A stretch of 64,000 nucleotides of DNA from Sphingobacterium sp. CZ-UAM (GCF_002000245.1 NZ_MTCM01000003.1:1-64000), one strand, 5' to 3'; shown: positions 1 to 9,547, numbered from the stretch's first letter. Numbers and translations: made by a program. Notes: generated from the letters alone by a model not told the origin.

Positions 1-16
1 CGGCTCTCTTCTTTAG

Positions 17-89
<73 letters not shown>

Positions 90-114
90 ATGTATTTTTG
101 ATTTCTTTAAAAAG

Positions 115-136
115 AACCGGTCATTGCAAACCGGCT
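115..136 (-). terminator. inter-tRNA hairpin with U tract (unit 1)
   Basis: On the minus strand AGCCGGT pairs with ACCGGTT (one G-U pair) around the loop TTGCAATG, followed by CTTTTT. It lies just after copy 2 and before copy 1, as expected of a weak intrinsic terminator or a processing signal. Confidence 0.5.
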
Positions 137-147
137 CTCTTCTTTAG

Positions 148-220
<73 letters not shown>

Positions 221-245
221 ATGTATTTTTGATTTCTTTAAAAAG

Positions 246-267
246 AACCGGTCATTGCAAACCGGCT
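246..267 (-). terminator. inter-tRNA hairpin with U tract (unit 2)
   Basis: Same sequence as the hairpin at 115-136, placed after tRNA copy 3 and before copy 2. Confidence 0.5.
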
Positions 268-278
268 CTCTTCTTTAG

Positions 279-351
<73 letters not shown>

Positions 352-376
352 ATGTATTTTTGATTTCTTTAAAAAG

Positions 377-398
377 AACCGGTCATTGCAAACCGGCT
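377..398 (-). terminator. inter-tRNA hairpin with U tract (unit 3)
   Basis: Same hairpin, placed after tRNA copy 4 and before copy 3. Confidence 0.5.
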
Positions 399-408
399 CT
401 TTCATTAG

Positions 409-481
<73 letters not shown>

Positions 482-507
482 ATGTATTTTTTGATTTCTT
501 TAAAAAG

Positions 508-529
508 AACCGGTCATTGCAAACCGGCT
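508..529 (-). terminator. inter-tRNA hairpin with U tract (unit 4)
   Basis: Same hairpin, placed after tRNA copy 5 and before copy 4. Confidence 0.5.
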
Positions 530-540
530 CTCTTCTTTAG

Positions 541-613
<73 letters not shown>

Positions 614-728
614 ATATATTTTTGAACAAAATTGCTTTTTTCTTTTTAAAAAACAAGATTATGATCCTTCCGAATTGGAGTACAAAGATATATTTTGTTT
701 CTTTGTAATCCTAATAAAATTTAGAAAA

Positions 729-1607
729 ATGTCACATAAAGCAGGATTCGTAAGTATCATCGGAAAGCCAAATGCTGGTAAGTCCACCCTAATGAACGCT
801 TTAGTGGGTGAAAAGATGTCTATCATCACACCCAAAGCGCAAACGACAAGACACCGCATTATCGGTATTGTAAACGATGAAGACCATCAAATTGTGTTTT
901 CCGACACGCCCGGCGTCATCAAACCGAACTATTCGCTACAGGAATCAATGATGAACTTTGTACAGGGGTCTCTTATCGATGCGGACATTATTTTATTTGT
1001 GACTGATATCCACGAAAAATACGATGAGAATGACGTCTTGGAAAAATTACGTAAGACAAATTCTCCAGTAGCTGTCCTGATCAACAAAATAGATAAATCT
1101 TCGGAAGAAGAGGTAAAGGCCAAAATCGAGTTTTGGCAGGAAAAACTAAATCCGGACACGATCTTCGCTATTTCGGCTAAGCTAGATCACAATGTATCGG
1201 CCGTCATGCAGTACATCAAAGATAAGTTGCCGATCCATGAGGCTTACTACGAAAAAGATGAACTGACAGACAAGTCCATGCGTTTCTTTGTCTCGGAAAT
1301 GATCCGCGAGAAAGTATTCAAATTATATGACAAGGAAATCCCTTACAGCACTGAAGTCATTGTTACCTCCTACAAAGAGGAAGCAAATATTACACGCATT
1401 GCTGCAGAGATTATCGTTGAACGGGATTCCCAAAAGAACATTATTATAGGCAAAGCTGGTGCGATGATCAAAAAAGTAGGCACTTACGCCCGTCAGGATA
1501 TAGAAGAATTTATCGATGGTAAGGTTTTCCTGGAACTATTCGTGAAGGTGATCCCTGATTGGAGAAGCAAAAAGAACTACCTTAAACGTTTTGGTTACGA
1601 CGATTAA
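729..1607 (+). CDS. era: GTPase Era
   Basis: Era is a small GTPase that binds the 3' end of 16S rRNA and helps mature the 30S subunit. The 292-residue product has a P-loop GKPNAGKS at 12-19, the G3 motif DTPG at 59-62, an NKID motif near 120, and a C-terminal KH RNA-binding domain with IIGKAGAMIKKVG. I chose ATG 729 because family members begin MSHKAGFVSI-like; the frame is open 54 bases further upstream to 675, but those residues are hydrophobic filler. It stands alone, facing uvrC tail to tail across an A/T-rich inverted repeat. Confidence 0.96.
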   Translation: MSHKAGFVSIIGKPNAGKSTLMNALVGEKMSIITPKAQTTRHRIIGIVNDEDHQIVFSDTPGVIKPNYSLQESMMNFVQGSLIDADIILFVTDIHEKYDENDVLEKLRKTNSPVAVLINKIDKSSEEEVKAKIEFWQEKLNPDTIFAISAKLDHNVSAVMQYIKDKLPIHEAYYEKDELTDKSMRFFVSEMIREKVFKLYDKEIPYSTEVIVTSYKEEANITRIAAEIIVERDSQKNIIIGKAGAMIKKVGTYARQDIEEFIDGKVFLELFVKVIPDWRSKKNYLKRFGYDD

Positions 1608-1697
1608 TCAAGTATTGAGTAGATCGTATTGAGTATTGAGATTTGGTTGTACAAGCCTATGGCTTAGTTACTTTAGTTTTTGTACCAGGCAGTCTAT

Positions 1698-1741
1698 TTT
1701 TCTTTATCCATTTTTAATATCGCAAAAATGAATAAAGAAAA
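1698..1741. terminator. A/T-rich inverted repeat between era and uvrC
   Basis: TTTTCTTTAT pairs with ATAAAGAAAA, and inside it CATTTTT pairs with AAAAATG. It lies between the converging 3' ends of era and uvrC. It has little G+C, so it is at best a weak two-way terminator. Confidence 0.4.
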
Positions 1742-1768
1742 CAAAATAGCGATATCGGAAAAATCAGT

Positions 1769-3580
1769 CTAGCTTGATAAGCTCGTTCCACTAAAATATG
1801 CACGAAGTGCTTTAATCTGTTTCAGATTAAGCACTTTTTTTAGATCCTCATCCGAAGCTTCTTTTACCCTTTTAACCGATTTAAACTCAGTCAGAACCTT
1901 CTCCACAGTTGTCTTTCCGATACCGGGAATATTTTCCAGTTCAGACACAAAGGTCTTCCGGCTGCGTTGATTCCTGTGAAAAGTGATGCCAAAGCGATGG
2001 GCCTCATCACGCAGATGCTGAATGACCTTTAACGTTTCCGATTTCTTGTCTAAATATAGCGGATACTGATCTCCAGGATAGAAAAGTTCTTCCAGTCGCT
2101 TGGCAATACCGATGACAGTTACCTTACGTTCTATCCCCAGCAAGCGCAGACTCTTCAATGCAGCACCTAACTGCCCCTTACCACCATCGATAATAATCAA
2201 TTGCGGCAAAGGTTGATCTTCATCCAATAATCTCCGGTAGCGTCTAAAAACAGCCTCCTCCATGGTTGCAAAATCATTCGGCCCCTCCACTGTTTTCACA
2301 TTAAAATGCCTATAATCTTTTTTGGAAGGCTTTGCATCTTTAAACACCACAATGGCCGATACAGGATAATTTCCCTGGATATTGGAGTTATCAAAACACT
2401 CAATATGCTGTGGCAACACATTCATGCGAAGATCTTTCTGCATCTGTTTTAAAATACGTTCGGTACGGATATCCGGATTCAGCTTTTCATATTGCAACAG
2501 GCGTTCCTTTCTGAAAAAAGCCACGTTTTTTTGGGATAGCTCCAACAACTTTTTCTTCTCGCCCAGCTTAGGAACTGTAAAACGTATGCGTTCATTTTCC
2601 TCAATATCCAGTTCAAACGGCACAATAATCTCACGCGACAGGCTTTTGAAACGCTCACGTATTTCAGGTATCGCCAGTGACAGTAATTCCTGCTCACTCT
2701 CATCCAAACGGCGTTTCATTTCCAGCGTCTGCGTCTGAATGATGACACCATTCATTACTTTGAGGTAATTTACAAATGCATAGCCCTCATCCGAGGCAAT
2801 ACTAAATACATCGACATTCGTAATGGAAGAATTAACAACGGTAGATTTGCTCTGATAGTTATCCAGTTTATCCAGCTTGGCTTTTATCAATTGGGCACGT
2901 TCAAAATCCAGGGCCGCCGCCGCTGCCGCGATCCCTTCCTTTAACCGGTTGGTGACTACGGAAATTTTACCATTCAGAATATCCTTGATATCACTCAGGT
3001 TTTGGTCATAGTCTTCCTCGGACTGATAGCCTTCACAAGGCCCTTTACAATTCCCGATCTGGTATTCAAGACAGATTTTAAACTTACCTTTTCGGATATT
3101 CTCCTGGGTAAGCGCCAGGTTGCAGGTCCGAAGCGGGAATAATTCACGGATCAGATCCAGCACGATATGCATCATACCCACAGAAGGGTACGGCCCATAA
3201 TAACGGGAGCCATCCTTAATATATTGTCGTGTCCAAAAAACACGCGGAAAGGGTTCATTTTTGATGACAATCCATGGGTAGGTCTTGTCATCCTTAAGCA
3301 TGACATTGTATTTTGGTTTATGCTTCTTGATGAGCGAATTTTCAAGCAACCATGCATCAATTTCGGTATCAACTATAGTAAAAGAAATACGGTTGATCTT
3401 ACGGACCAAAACCCGGGTCTTACCGTTCAATTGAGTTTCATTGACAAAATAAGACCCTACCCGGTTACGAAGGTCTTTCGCCTTACCGATATAGATCAAT
3501 TCATCATGTTTATCAAAATATTGATAGACGCCCGGTCGATGCGGTATCTTCTTCAGTTCTTCCCTATAGTCAAATGTCAA
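1769..3580 (-). CDS. uvrC: UvrABC excinuclease subunit C
   Basis: UvrC makes the two incisions in nucleotide excision repair. The 603-residue product begins with a GIY-YIG nuclease domain (GVYQYF...YIGKAKDLRNR, about 17-45), has a Cys cluster near 155-180, a UVR/UvrB-binding motif near 205-240, an RNase H-like endonuclease half with ECFDNSNIQG and IIDGGKGQL, and C-terminal helix-hairpin-helix motifs (ENIPGIGKTTVEKVL). The start is TTG at 3580; an in-frame stop lies about 24 bases upstream with no ATG between. Length and domain order are standard. Confidence 0.96.
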   Translation of the reverse strand: MTFDYREELKKIPHRPGVYQYFDKHDELIYIGKAKDLRNRVGSYFVNETQLNGKTRVLVRKINRISFTIVDTEIDAWLLENSLIKKHKPKYNVMLKDDKTYPWIVIKNEPFPRVFWTRQYIKDGSRYYGPYPSVGMMHIVLDLIRELFPLRTCNLALTQENIRKGKFKICLEYQIGNCKGPCEGYQSEEDYDQNLSDIKDILNGKISVVTNRLKEGIAAAAAALDFERAQLIKAKLDKLDNYQSKSTVVNSSITNVDVFSIASDEGYAFVNYLKVMNGVIIQTQTLEMKRRLDESEQELLSLAIPEIRERFKSLSREIIVPFELDIEENERIRFTVPKLGEKKKLLELSQKNVAFFRKERLLQYEKLNPDIRTERILKQMQKDLRMNVLPQHIECFDNSNIQGNYPVSAIVVFKDAKPSKKDYRHFNVKTVEGPNDFATMEEAVFRRYRRLLDEDQPLPQLIIIDGGKGQLGAALKSLRLLGIERKVTVIGIAKRLEELFYPGDQYPLYLDKKSETLKVIQHLRDEAHRFGITFHRNQRSRKTFVSELENIPGIGKTTVEKVLTEFKSVKRVKEASDEDLKKVLNLKQIKALRAYFSGTSLSS

Positions 3581-3612
3581 AACTTTAAAATTAAAAAGTA
3601 AAAATTAAAAAT

Positions 3613-3654
3613 GGAGATCGTTTACAGAGACCAGGCTCTGTAAAACTAATCTCC
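3613..3654 (-). terminator. strong hairpin between the PBP gene and uvrC
   Basis: GGAGAT pairs with ATCTCC and, within it, TTTACAGAG with CTCTGTAAA, around loop ACCAGG (plus-strand view). On the minus strand it is followed by ATTTTTAATTTTT. It sits after the PBP gene and 33 bases before the uvrC start, so it may end the PBP transcript or lie in the uvrC leader. Confidence 0.6.
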
Positions 3655-3749
3655 TTATCCTTTAATCTTTGAAAACAAGCTCGTATAACTAACGTCCATG
3701 TTCAAATCTAAAAAGTCAAAACAAGAAAGTGAAGACAGCTTGTAGGCAG

Positions 3750-6020
3750 CTAAAATCCCAAACGATCATCCTTTAATTTCGGTTCATCCTTACTGCTTGA
3801 ATCTGTAGATCCATCTTCTACATCAGAGCCACCCCCGCCCCAGTACTGATTACAGTCAATAACACGGGTCAATCCACCCTGAGGTTGTTCGAAATCACCT
3901 TTTGTATATTTTAACTTTGAATCTTTGTAGACTTTTTGCATGAAGAACGCGAATACCGGCATTGCGGCCGCAGCCCCCTGTCCATATTCCATCCGGTCAA
4001 AACTAATCCCGCGATCTTCGGCTCCAGTCCAGACACCAGTAACCAGTTCTGGCGTGATACCAATAAACCAGGCATCGGAGTTGTCATTGGTAGTACCCGT
4101 TTTACCACCGATCGGATTCGTCAGTTTATATTTCCATTGAATACGTCTCGCAGTACCTTGAGATACCACTTTTTTCAGCATATCAACAATAATATAAGCA
4201 GACTCGCTGTTCAGCGCTTTCACTACTTTCGGCGCCTTATCATAGATTGGAGTTCCATTTTTATCTTCAATACGTAAGATGGCCGTAGGTTCAATCCAGG
4301 TCCCCTGGTTAACAAAGGCAGAATAAGCGCCTACCATATCAAACACAGATGCTTCGTAAGCCCCCAATGAAATAGAAGGGTAATTAGGAACATCGCTCGT
4401 TATCCCCATCCGTTTGGTCAGCGCGGCAACCTCAGCAGCCCCCACTTCATGCACCAGATAGGCCGTTGCAAAGTTTTGGGAATAAGCCAATGCCTTTGCC
4501 AAAGTAATCGGATTTCCGCCCTGCGCATTTCCCCTTGGCGTCCATCCGTTATAAGTTTGCTGATAGTTTGGAATACTATAACAAGGAGAATAGCCATTAT
4601 CGATTGCCACGGCATAAGTAAATGGCTTGGCCGTAGATCCCACCTGCCGTGTCCCCATTTTAACCTGATCATATTTGAAGTGGTCAAAATCGATCCCCCC
4701 GACCCAGGCCTTGATATGCCCGGTCTTTGGTTCCATGGACATCATGGCATTGCGCAACATTAATTTGTTGTACCTTATAGAATCCATTGGTGTCATCATG
4801 GTATCTTTACTACCTTTCCAGGTAAAGATATTCATCGGCACTTTCACGTTGAACGCCTTCTTGATTTCGTCTTCACTTAAGCCCTCTTCACGTAAGATAC
4901 GATAACGGTCAGAACGTTTCATTCCACTGATCAACAACTTTGCTTTATCACCTTTAAACGGATCCCTATTTTTCCATTGCGCAGAAAATTTGGACTGCAA
5001 CTGCTTCATCCACTCTTTCTGTGCATCTTCGGCATACTGTTGCATGGACATATTGATTGTGGTATAGATCTTCAATCCATCACGATCTAAGTCATAAGGT
5101 GTACCGTCTGCTTTAACGATTTTAAGGTTAGCAAATTCTTTCTTAATCTGGTCCTTTAACACAGCTCTGAAATAAGGGCCCAATCCCTCACCATAGTTTG
5201 CAATCTTAAGTTCGAGCCCAAGCGGTTTCGCCTTTGCATCCGACGCTTCTTCTGCTGAAATAAAATTAGCGGCCACCATATTATTTAACACCGTATTACG
5301 GCGTATTTTTGATTTTTCAGGAAATCTCACCGGAGAATAGGCCCCCGGGCCTTTCAGCATCCCGACCAGAAGCGCAGCCTGATCGGCAGTAAGTTTATCC
5401 GGAGTGGTATTGAAATAGGTACGCGCAGCAGATTTTATTCCGTACGTATTGTACGCCCCAAAATCTACGGTATTGAAATACATGGTCACAATTTCATCCT
5501 TGGTATAATTTCTTTCCAGACGAACAGCTGTCACCCATTCCTGAAACTTCTGGATTACACGCTTTAAAAAATTTTTTTGACGACCATCAGAGAAAAGATT
5601 AAGCGCCAATTGCTGTGTAATGGTACTACCGCCCTGTTTGTTACCCATCAGGGTATGGAAAATAACCGTAAACGTACGGGAATAATCTATGCCTGAATGG
5701 TCATAAAACCGCTTATCTTCGGTAGATACCAAAGCCTTAACCAAATACGGTGATAATTCGCTGTATTTGACATTCGAGCGGTTCTGAACATAGTATGTAC
5801 CCAATACTTTGTGGTCATCGGTAATGACTTCGGACGCTAAATTACTTTTTGGATTTTCCAGATCGCTAAACGAAGGTAATTTCCCGAATAAACCAAGACG
5901 TATACTCAATATAAATAGAAATCCAAGGGCTACAATGCCGATGATGATCTTCCAAAAATTGAATGTATATCGTTTTATATCGCCTTCAGTCAGTTGATTT
6001 TTTTTTGATACTCGCTTCAT
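3750..6020 (-). CDS. mrcA: class A penicillin-binding protein (PBP1A type)
   Basis: A two-function peptidoglycan synthase anchored in the inner membrane. Residues 22-42 form the single membrane helix. The glycosyltransferase (GT51) domain has EDKRFYDH with catalytic Glu101 and GGSTITQQLALN at 130-141. The transpeptidase domain has STAK with Ser462, SQN at 514-516 and KTGT at 640-643. All catalytic motifs are intact and 756 residues is normal. The tail is rich in Ser/Asp/Lys. Assignment to 1A rather than 1B or 1C rests on overall look; the start is ATG 6020. Confidence 0.9.
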   Translation of the reverse strand: MKRVSKKNQLTEGDIKRYTFNFWKIIIGIVALGFLFILSIRLGLFGKLPSFSDLENPKSNLASEVITDDHKVLGTYYVQNRSNVKYSELSPYLVKALVSTEDKRFYDHSGIDYSRTFTVIFHTLMGNKQGGSTITQQLALNLFSDGRQKNFLKRVIQKFQEWVTAVRLERNYTKDEIVTMYFNTVDFGAYNTYGIKSAARTYFNTTPDKLTADQAALLVGMLKGPGAYSPVRFPEKSKIRRNTVLNNMVAANFISAEEASDAKAKPLGLELKIANYGEGLGPYFRAVLKDQIKKEFANLKIVKADGTPYDLDRDGLKIYTTINMSMQQYAEDAQKEWMKQLQSKFSAQWKNRDPFKGDKAKLLISGMKRSDRYRILREEGLSEDEIKKAFNVKVPMNIFTWKGSKDTMMTPMDSIRYNKLMLRNAMMSMEPKTGHIKAWVGGIDFDHFKYDQVKMGTRQVGSTAKPFTYAVAIDNGYSPCYSIPNYQQTYNGWTPRGNAQGGNPITLAKALAYSQNFATAYLVHEVGAAEVAALTKRMGITSDVPNYPSISLGAYEASVFDMVGAYSAFVNQGTWIEPTAILRIEDKNGTPIYDKAPKVVKALNSESAYIIVDMLKKVVSQGTARRIQWKYKLTNPIGGKTGTTNDNSDAWFIGITPELVTGVWTGAEDRGISFDRMEYGQGAAAAMPVFAFFMQKVYKDSKLKYTKGDFEQPQGGLTRVIDCNQYWGGGGSDVEDGSTDSSSKDEPKLKDDRLGF

Positions 6021-6311
6021 CTATTAACTAAATTTCTTATGCAAATATTATTCATTTATGTTTGCCTGCAATGGTATTCACATACGCATAGCATACTGTC
6101 TTCGAAAAGCACATAAGAAATATCTTATTTTTAACTGTTTGTTATTCTCAACATGATATTTCCCCATTACCCTATGAGTAGGCTTCATTATGCCTGTCAT
6201 ATTTAATGTCCACTCTATCAGATAATGTGCCAAAGAATGCTTCCGAACAAAGGTATTATTAATTCATTCAAAAGTAGGCATTAAAACATGAAAATGTTTA
6301 CCTATCTAGCA

Positions 6312-6791
6312 TTAAACCCGTTCAATTAAACAAACAGCATAGGCTACAACGCCCTCTTGCCGACCAATGAAACCCATTGTCTCGTTGGTCGTCGCTTTAA
6401 TGGAAATATCATCTATATCCAATCCGGTCGCTTCAGCCAATTTAATCTTCATTTGGGGAATATAAGGTTTGATCTTGGGTGCCTCAAGGCAAAGCATGGC
6501 ATCAATGTTACCGAGCTGGTACCCTTTGGCCTGAATCAAACCCATGCACTCTTTTAACAACAACAAGCTACTAATTCCCTTCCAACGCATATCCGTATTG
6601 GGAAAATGATAACCGATATCTTCGAGGTTTGCTGCGCCAAGGATAGCATCACAGATCGCATGTACCAACACATCGGCATCCGAATGACCAAAAGCTCCAG
6701 CATGATGTTCCAACTGCACACCACCAACAATAAATGGGTGTCCCTCTTTTATCTGATGAACATCAAACCCAAATCCTACCTTAATTTTCAT
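6312..6791 (-). CDS. ispF: 2-C-methyl-D-erythritol 2,4-cyclodiphosphate synthase
   Basis: Catalyses the ring-closing step of the MEP isoprenoid pathway, releasing CMP. The 159-residue product shows the metal-binding GFGFDVH near 6-12, HSDADV near 36-41 and the C-terminal KATTNETMGFIGRQEG substrate loop, all typical. It is monocistronic here, with no other MEP gene nearby. Confidence 0.96.
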   Translation of the reverse strand: MKIKVGFGFDVHQIKEGHPFIVGGVQLEHHAGAFGHSDADVLVHAICDAILGAANLEDIGYHFPNTDMRWKGISSLLLLKECMGLIQAKGYQLGNIDAMLCLEAPKIKPYIPQMKIKLAEATGLDIDDISIKATTNETMGFIGRQEGVVAYAVCLIERV

Positions 6792-7115
6792 TACTACAAT
6801 TATATTATGAGAATACGTTTTTCAACGTAATAAAAAAGTTCTTTGTACGCTGTTTATCTGCCAAAGTTCACATTTATCATAAGTCGGTGATTTACCGAAG
6901 CGGCTATTTACGCTCATGATCTTTTACAGCTACGAAGATACCATTTTAGTGCCGATATTCTAAAATGGAGTTTAGTATCGATATGATGTTTTAGTTAGCA
7001 TAGGATACACCAAAAACATATTGGGCAGTAACACAAAAGGGCTATTTCGTTGGAAATAGCCCTTTTTAATAATTTATTGTCTGTTTGTTTTATGCAGATC
7101 CGTAAGAAAAGCAAA
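6792..7115. other. 324-base spacer downstream of the glycogen-synthase-like gene
   Basis: Holds the terminator at 7035-7067 and a 9-bp inverted repeat (CCATTTTAG at 6941-6949 with CTAAAATGG at 6960-6968). The ispF promoter must lie at its left end, but no clear motif is visible. No gene seen. Confidence 0.6.
7035..7067 (-). terminator. intrinsic terminator of the glycogen-synthase-like gene
   Basis: AAAAGGGCTATTTC pairs perfectly with GAAATAGCCCTTTT around GTTG, with T runs on the 3' side in both directions. It lies about 50 bases past the stop of the minus-strand gene. Confidence 0.85.
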
Positions 7116-7934
7116 TTATGCTTCTACCTCTTCAGGCGCAAACTGATCGTATACCTCTCCAAAAGCGTCGTAGTCCTGATCACCGTTAGGCTCAAAAACC
7201 TGAATATCTTTGGATCTGGCGAAATCAACGATCTCCGTATTGACATTTTCATCAGCCACGACAACCATATCCGTAAAATGCAATGCACCTTTATAGATCG
7301 CCTCATAGCTACCATCGCCATATACTTGGGCATCTTCAGCTTTAAAAGCACCTTCAGGAGCCATTTCAGCATACTTTGATCCCAATGTTCCTTTAAATTC
7401 TTCGTTAAACAAAGAATACATCACTTTTGCATCCTTAAATGTAGGGTCATCCTTATACGTTGTTTTCACGTAAGCAGGTACCAAAGCAGAAAACCAGCCA
7501 TGGCAGTGAACTACATCCGGCGACCAGCCTAATTTTTTAACAGTTTCCAACGCTCCTTTACAGAAGAACACCGAACGCTCATTATTGTCTGCAAAGAATT
7601 CGCCATGCTCATCACTAAAAACTTTTTTACGCTGAAAGTAGTCCTCGTTATCCAAGAAATACACCTGCATCCGGGCTGCAGGCAGTGAAGCTACTTTAAT
7701 AATTAGCGGATTATCATTATTATCCACAATAATGTTCAAGCCTGAAAGACGAATCACCTCATGCAATCTATTTCTACGCTCATTGATATTCCCAAAACGA
7801 GGCATCAAGATACGGATTTCAAAACCCTTCTCTTGCATCGCTTGAGGCAGTTGACGTGTAATTTCAGAAATTTTGGTTAATTCGAGGAAAGGCGACATCT
7901 CGTGAGTAATAAACAATATCTTCGTTTTTGCCAT
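7116..7934 (-). CDS. glycogen/starch synthase N-terminal domain-like protein, short form
   Basis: The 272-residue product resembles only the N-terminal half of GT5 glycogen synthases: ITHEMSPF at the start, a long Rossmann-like middle, and PDVVHCHGWFSALVPAYV near 140-157, which matches the synthase segment around DVVHAHDW. The second GT-B domain is absent. The ADP-glucose-binding KTGG motif after the first strand is replaced by ELTKI. Short forms of this kind next to panC occur in related Bacteroidota, as far as I recall, so it is probably not a local deletion. Whether it makes glucan is doubtful. It is divergent from panC and has its own promoter and terminator. Confidence 0.8.
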   Translation of the reverse strand: MAKTKILFITHEMSPFLELTKISEITRQLPQAMQEKGFEIRILMPRFGNINERRNRLHEVIRLSGLNIIVDNNDNPLIIKVASLPAARMQVYFLDNEDYFQRKKVFSDEHGEFFADNNERSVFFCKGALETVKKLGWSPDVVHCHGWFSALVPAYVKTTYKDDPTFKDAKVMYSLFNEEFKGTLGSKYAEMAPEGAFKAEDAQVYGDGSYEAIYKGALHFTDMVVVADENVNTEIVDFARSKDIQVFEPNGDQDYDAFGEVYDQFAPEEVEA

Positions 7935-7980
7935 CTCCAGTTATTTTTATTTATTATTTTCGAACAGTAAAATCGGTCTA

Positions 7981-8011
7981 CAAAGGTACAAAAAAAATAC
8001 TTACCATGCAA
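7981..8011 (-). promoter_or_regulatory. Bacteroidota-type promoter for the glycogen-synthase-like gene
   Basis: On the minus strand TTG, 20 bases, then TACCTTTG, an exact match to the -7 consensus TAnnTTTG. The predicted start of transcription lies about 40 bases before the ATG at 7934. Confidence 0.65.
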
Positions 8012-8082
8012 TTTACTATCAATCATCGTTTTATATTCCCAAAATAATACGCAACTTTGCCAACAAAAAACTATTCAGTAAA

Positions 8083-8931
8083 GTGGAAATTTTCAAAACG
8101 AAAGCAGCACTCCAAGCACATCTCCAAAAAGCACGCTCGGCAGGTAAAAAAATAGCCTTGATCCCCACCATGGGAGCACTTCATGAAGGACATCTATCCC
8201 TATTAGATTATGCCAGACCGATCAGTGACATCCGCGTTTGCAGCATTTTTGTCAACCCTACACAGTTTAACGATCCCAAAGACCTGGAGAAATATCCACG
8301 TCCGATTGAAAATGATATCAGTTTGCTGGAATCTGTCGATTGTGACATTTTATTTATGCCATCGGTTGAAGAAATGTATCCCGACAAGAATGAAAATTGG
8401 CATATTGACCTGGGTGAACTGGATCAGATCTGGGAAGGCGAAAAACGTCCGGGCCATTTTCAGGGTGTAACACAGGTCGTCTATAAATTGTTTACCCTAG
8501 TACAGCCCGATATTGCCTGCTTCGGTCAAAAGGATTTTCAGCAGGTCATGGTCATCCAGCGTATGATCGAGATCAAAGCGCTCCCGATCCAACTGGCAAT
8601 CTGCCCCATCATCAGAGATCAACACGGACTGGCCTTGAGCTCAAGGAATATGCGACTTAGCGACGAAGGAAAAACAAAAGCGCTTGCACTCTCCCGTGCC
8701 TTACAATATTTGAAAGACCATATTGCGGACAACAGCGGATTACGGGAAATCAAAAAGAAGGCCCTGACAATTTTAACGGATACTCCAGGCGTAACGGTCG
8801 AATATTTTGCGATCTGCGAAAGCAGTTCCCTCAAAGAAGTCGAACAGATTGATACAAGCAAGCAACACGTAGCACTTGTCACTGCATGGGTAGAAGGCGT
8901 ACGTCTTATTGACAACATGATCCTCACCTAG
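8083..8931 (+). CDS. panC: pantoate--beta-alanine ligase (pantothenate synthetase)
   Basis: Joins pantoate and beta-alanine with ATP to make pantothenate, the coenzyme A precursor. The 282-residue product has the nucleotidyltransferase TMGALHEGHLSL (HEGH variant of HIGH), NPTQFNDPKDLEKYPR, FGQKDFQQ and the SSRNMRLS motif. The start is GTG at 8083. A partly matching -7 motif CAACTTTG lies at 8052-8059. panD, which supplies beta-alanine, follows 155 bases downstream. Confidence 0.96.
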   Translation: MEIFKTKAALQAHLQKARSAGKKIALIPTMGALHEGHLSLLDYARPISDIRVCSIFVNPTQFNDPKDLEKYPRPIENDISLLESVDCDILFMPSVEEMYPDKNENWHIDLGELDQIWEGEKRPGHFQGVTQVVYKLFTLVQPDIACFGQKDFQQVMVIQRMIEIKALPIQLAICPIIRDQHGLALSSRNMRLSDEGKTKALALSRALQYLKDHIADNSGLREIKKKALTILTDTPGVTVEYFAICESSSLKEVEQIDTSKQHVALVTAWVEGVRLIDNMILT

Positions 8932-9074
8932 TTAAAGGTGACATTTTACGGATACAGAAGCTTTTACCTTGATAATTTTGTTGTTATCAAGTCAAAAAAC
9001 AGCACGATATCCATAGAATGTCGTACCAATGTCCCAATACGCGCCACAGCTATATACAATACTAAAAAAAACTC

Positions 9075-9082
9075 TACCTTTG
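9075..9082 (+). promoter_or_regulatory. candidate -7 promoter motif for panD
   Basis: TACCTTTG matches TAnnTTTG exactly and ends only 4 bases before the panD ATG. Transcription from it would give an almost leaderless mRNA, or an mRNA read from the internal ATG at 9102. No -33 TTG is visible at the right distance. Confidence 0.4.
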
Positions 9083-9086
9083 CGCC

Positions 9087-9437
9087 ATGGTAATAGAAGT
9101 AATGAAATCCAAAATTCACCGCGTGAAAGTCACACAGGCGGAATTGAATTACGTGGGTAGTATCACGATAGATGAAGATTTGATGGATGCTGCAAATATC
9201 ATCGCTAACGAGAAAGTTCAGATCGTAAATAATAATAATGGGGCCCGCCTGGAAACCTATGTCATTCCGGGACAACGTGGATCGGGTACGATCTGCCTAA
9301 ACGGAGCCGCTGCCCGTCTAGTGCAGGTTGGCGATATCATTATTATTATTTCTTATGCAACAATGGATTTTGAGGAAGCAAAACGGTTTACGCCGGCCTT
9401 GGTATTCCCTGATGACAACAATCATCTGATCAGATAG
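9087..9437 (+). CDS. panD: aspartate 1-decarboxylase (pyruvoyl type)
   Basis: Makes beta-alanine from aspartate using a pyruvoyl group formed by self-cleavage. The 116-residue proenzyme has the YVGS cleavage site with Gly24-Ser25, the same numbering as E. coli PanD, which supports the ATG at 9087 (another ATG is at 9102). [11 protein letters not shown] and [15 protein letters not shown] are characteristic. Together with panC it forms the end of pantothenate synthesis. Confidence 0.95.
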   Translation: MVIEVMKSKIHRVKVTQAELNYVGSITIDEDLMDAANIIANEKVQIVNNNNGARLETYVIPGQRGSGTICLNGAAARLVQVGDIIIIISYATMDFEEAKRFTPALVFPDDNNHLIR

Positions 9438-9509
9438 TATTGAGGTACTTACTACAGTACTTAACAATAATTTTATCTAGCAGAACTATATACTGCTAAA
9501 TAAAAATCG

Positions 9510-9517
9510 TATTTTTG
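9510..9517 (+). promoter_or_regulatory. -7 promoter motif upstream of the HTHPYDF protein
   Basis: TATTTTTG matches TAnnTTTG exactly. The start of transcription predicted from it falls inside the hairpin at 9519-9542. No clear -33 element. Confidence 0.4.
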
Positions 9518-9518
9518 A

Positions 9519-9542
9519 AGCGTTACTCTAACAGGTAGCGCT
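9519..9542 (+). promoter_or_regulatory. hairpin with T tract touching the next start codon
   Basis: AGCGTTAC pairs with GTAGCGCT (one G-U) around TCTAACAG, and five more T follow directly before ATG 9548. It may be the panD terminator, an operator at the promoter, or a translational switch. Confidence 0.45.
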
Positions 9543-9547
9543 TTTTT

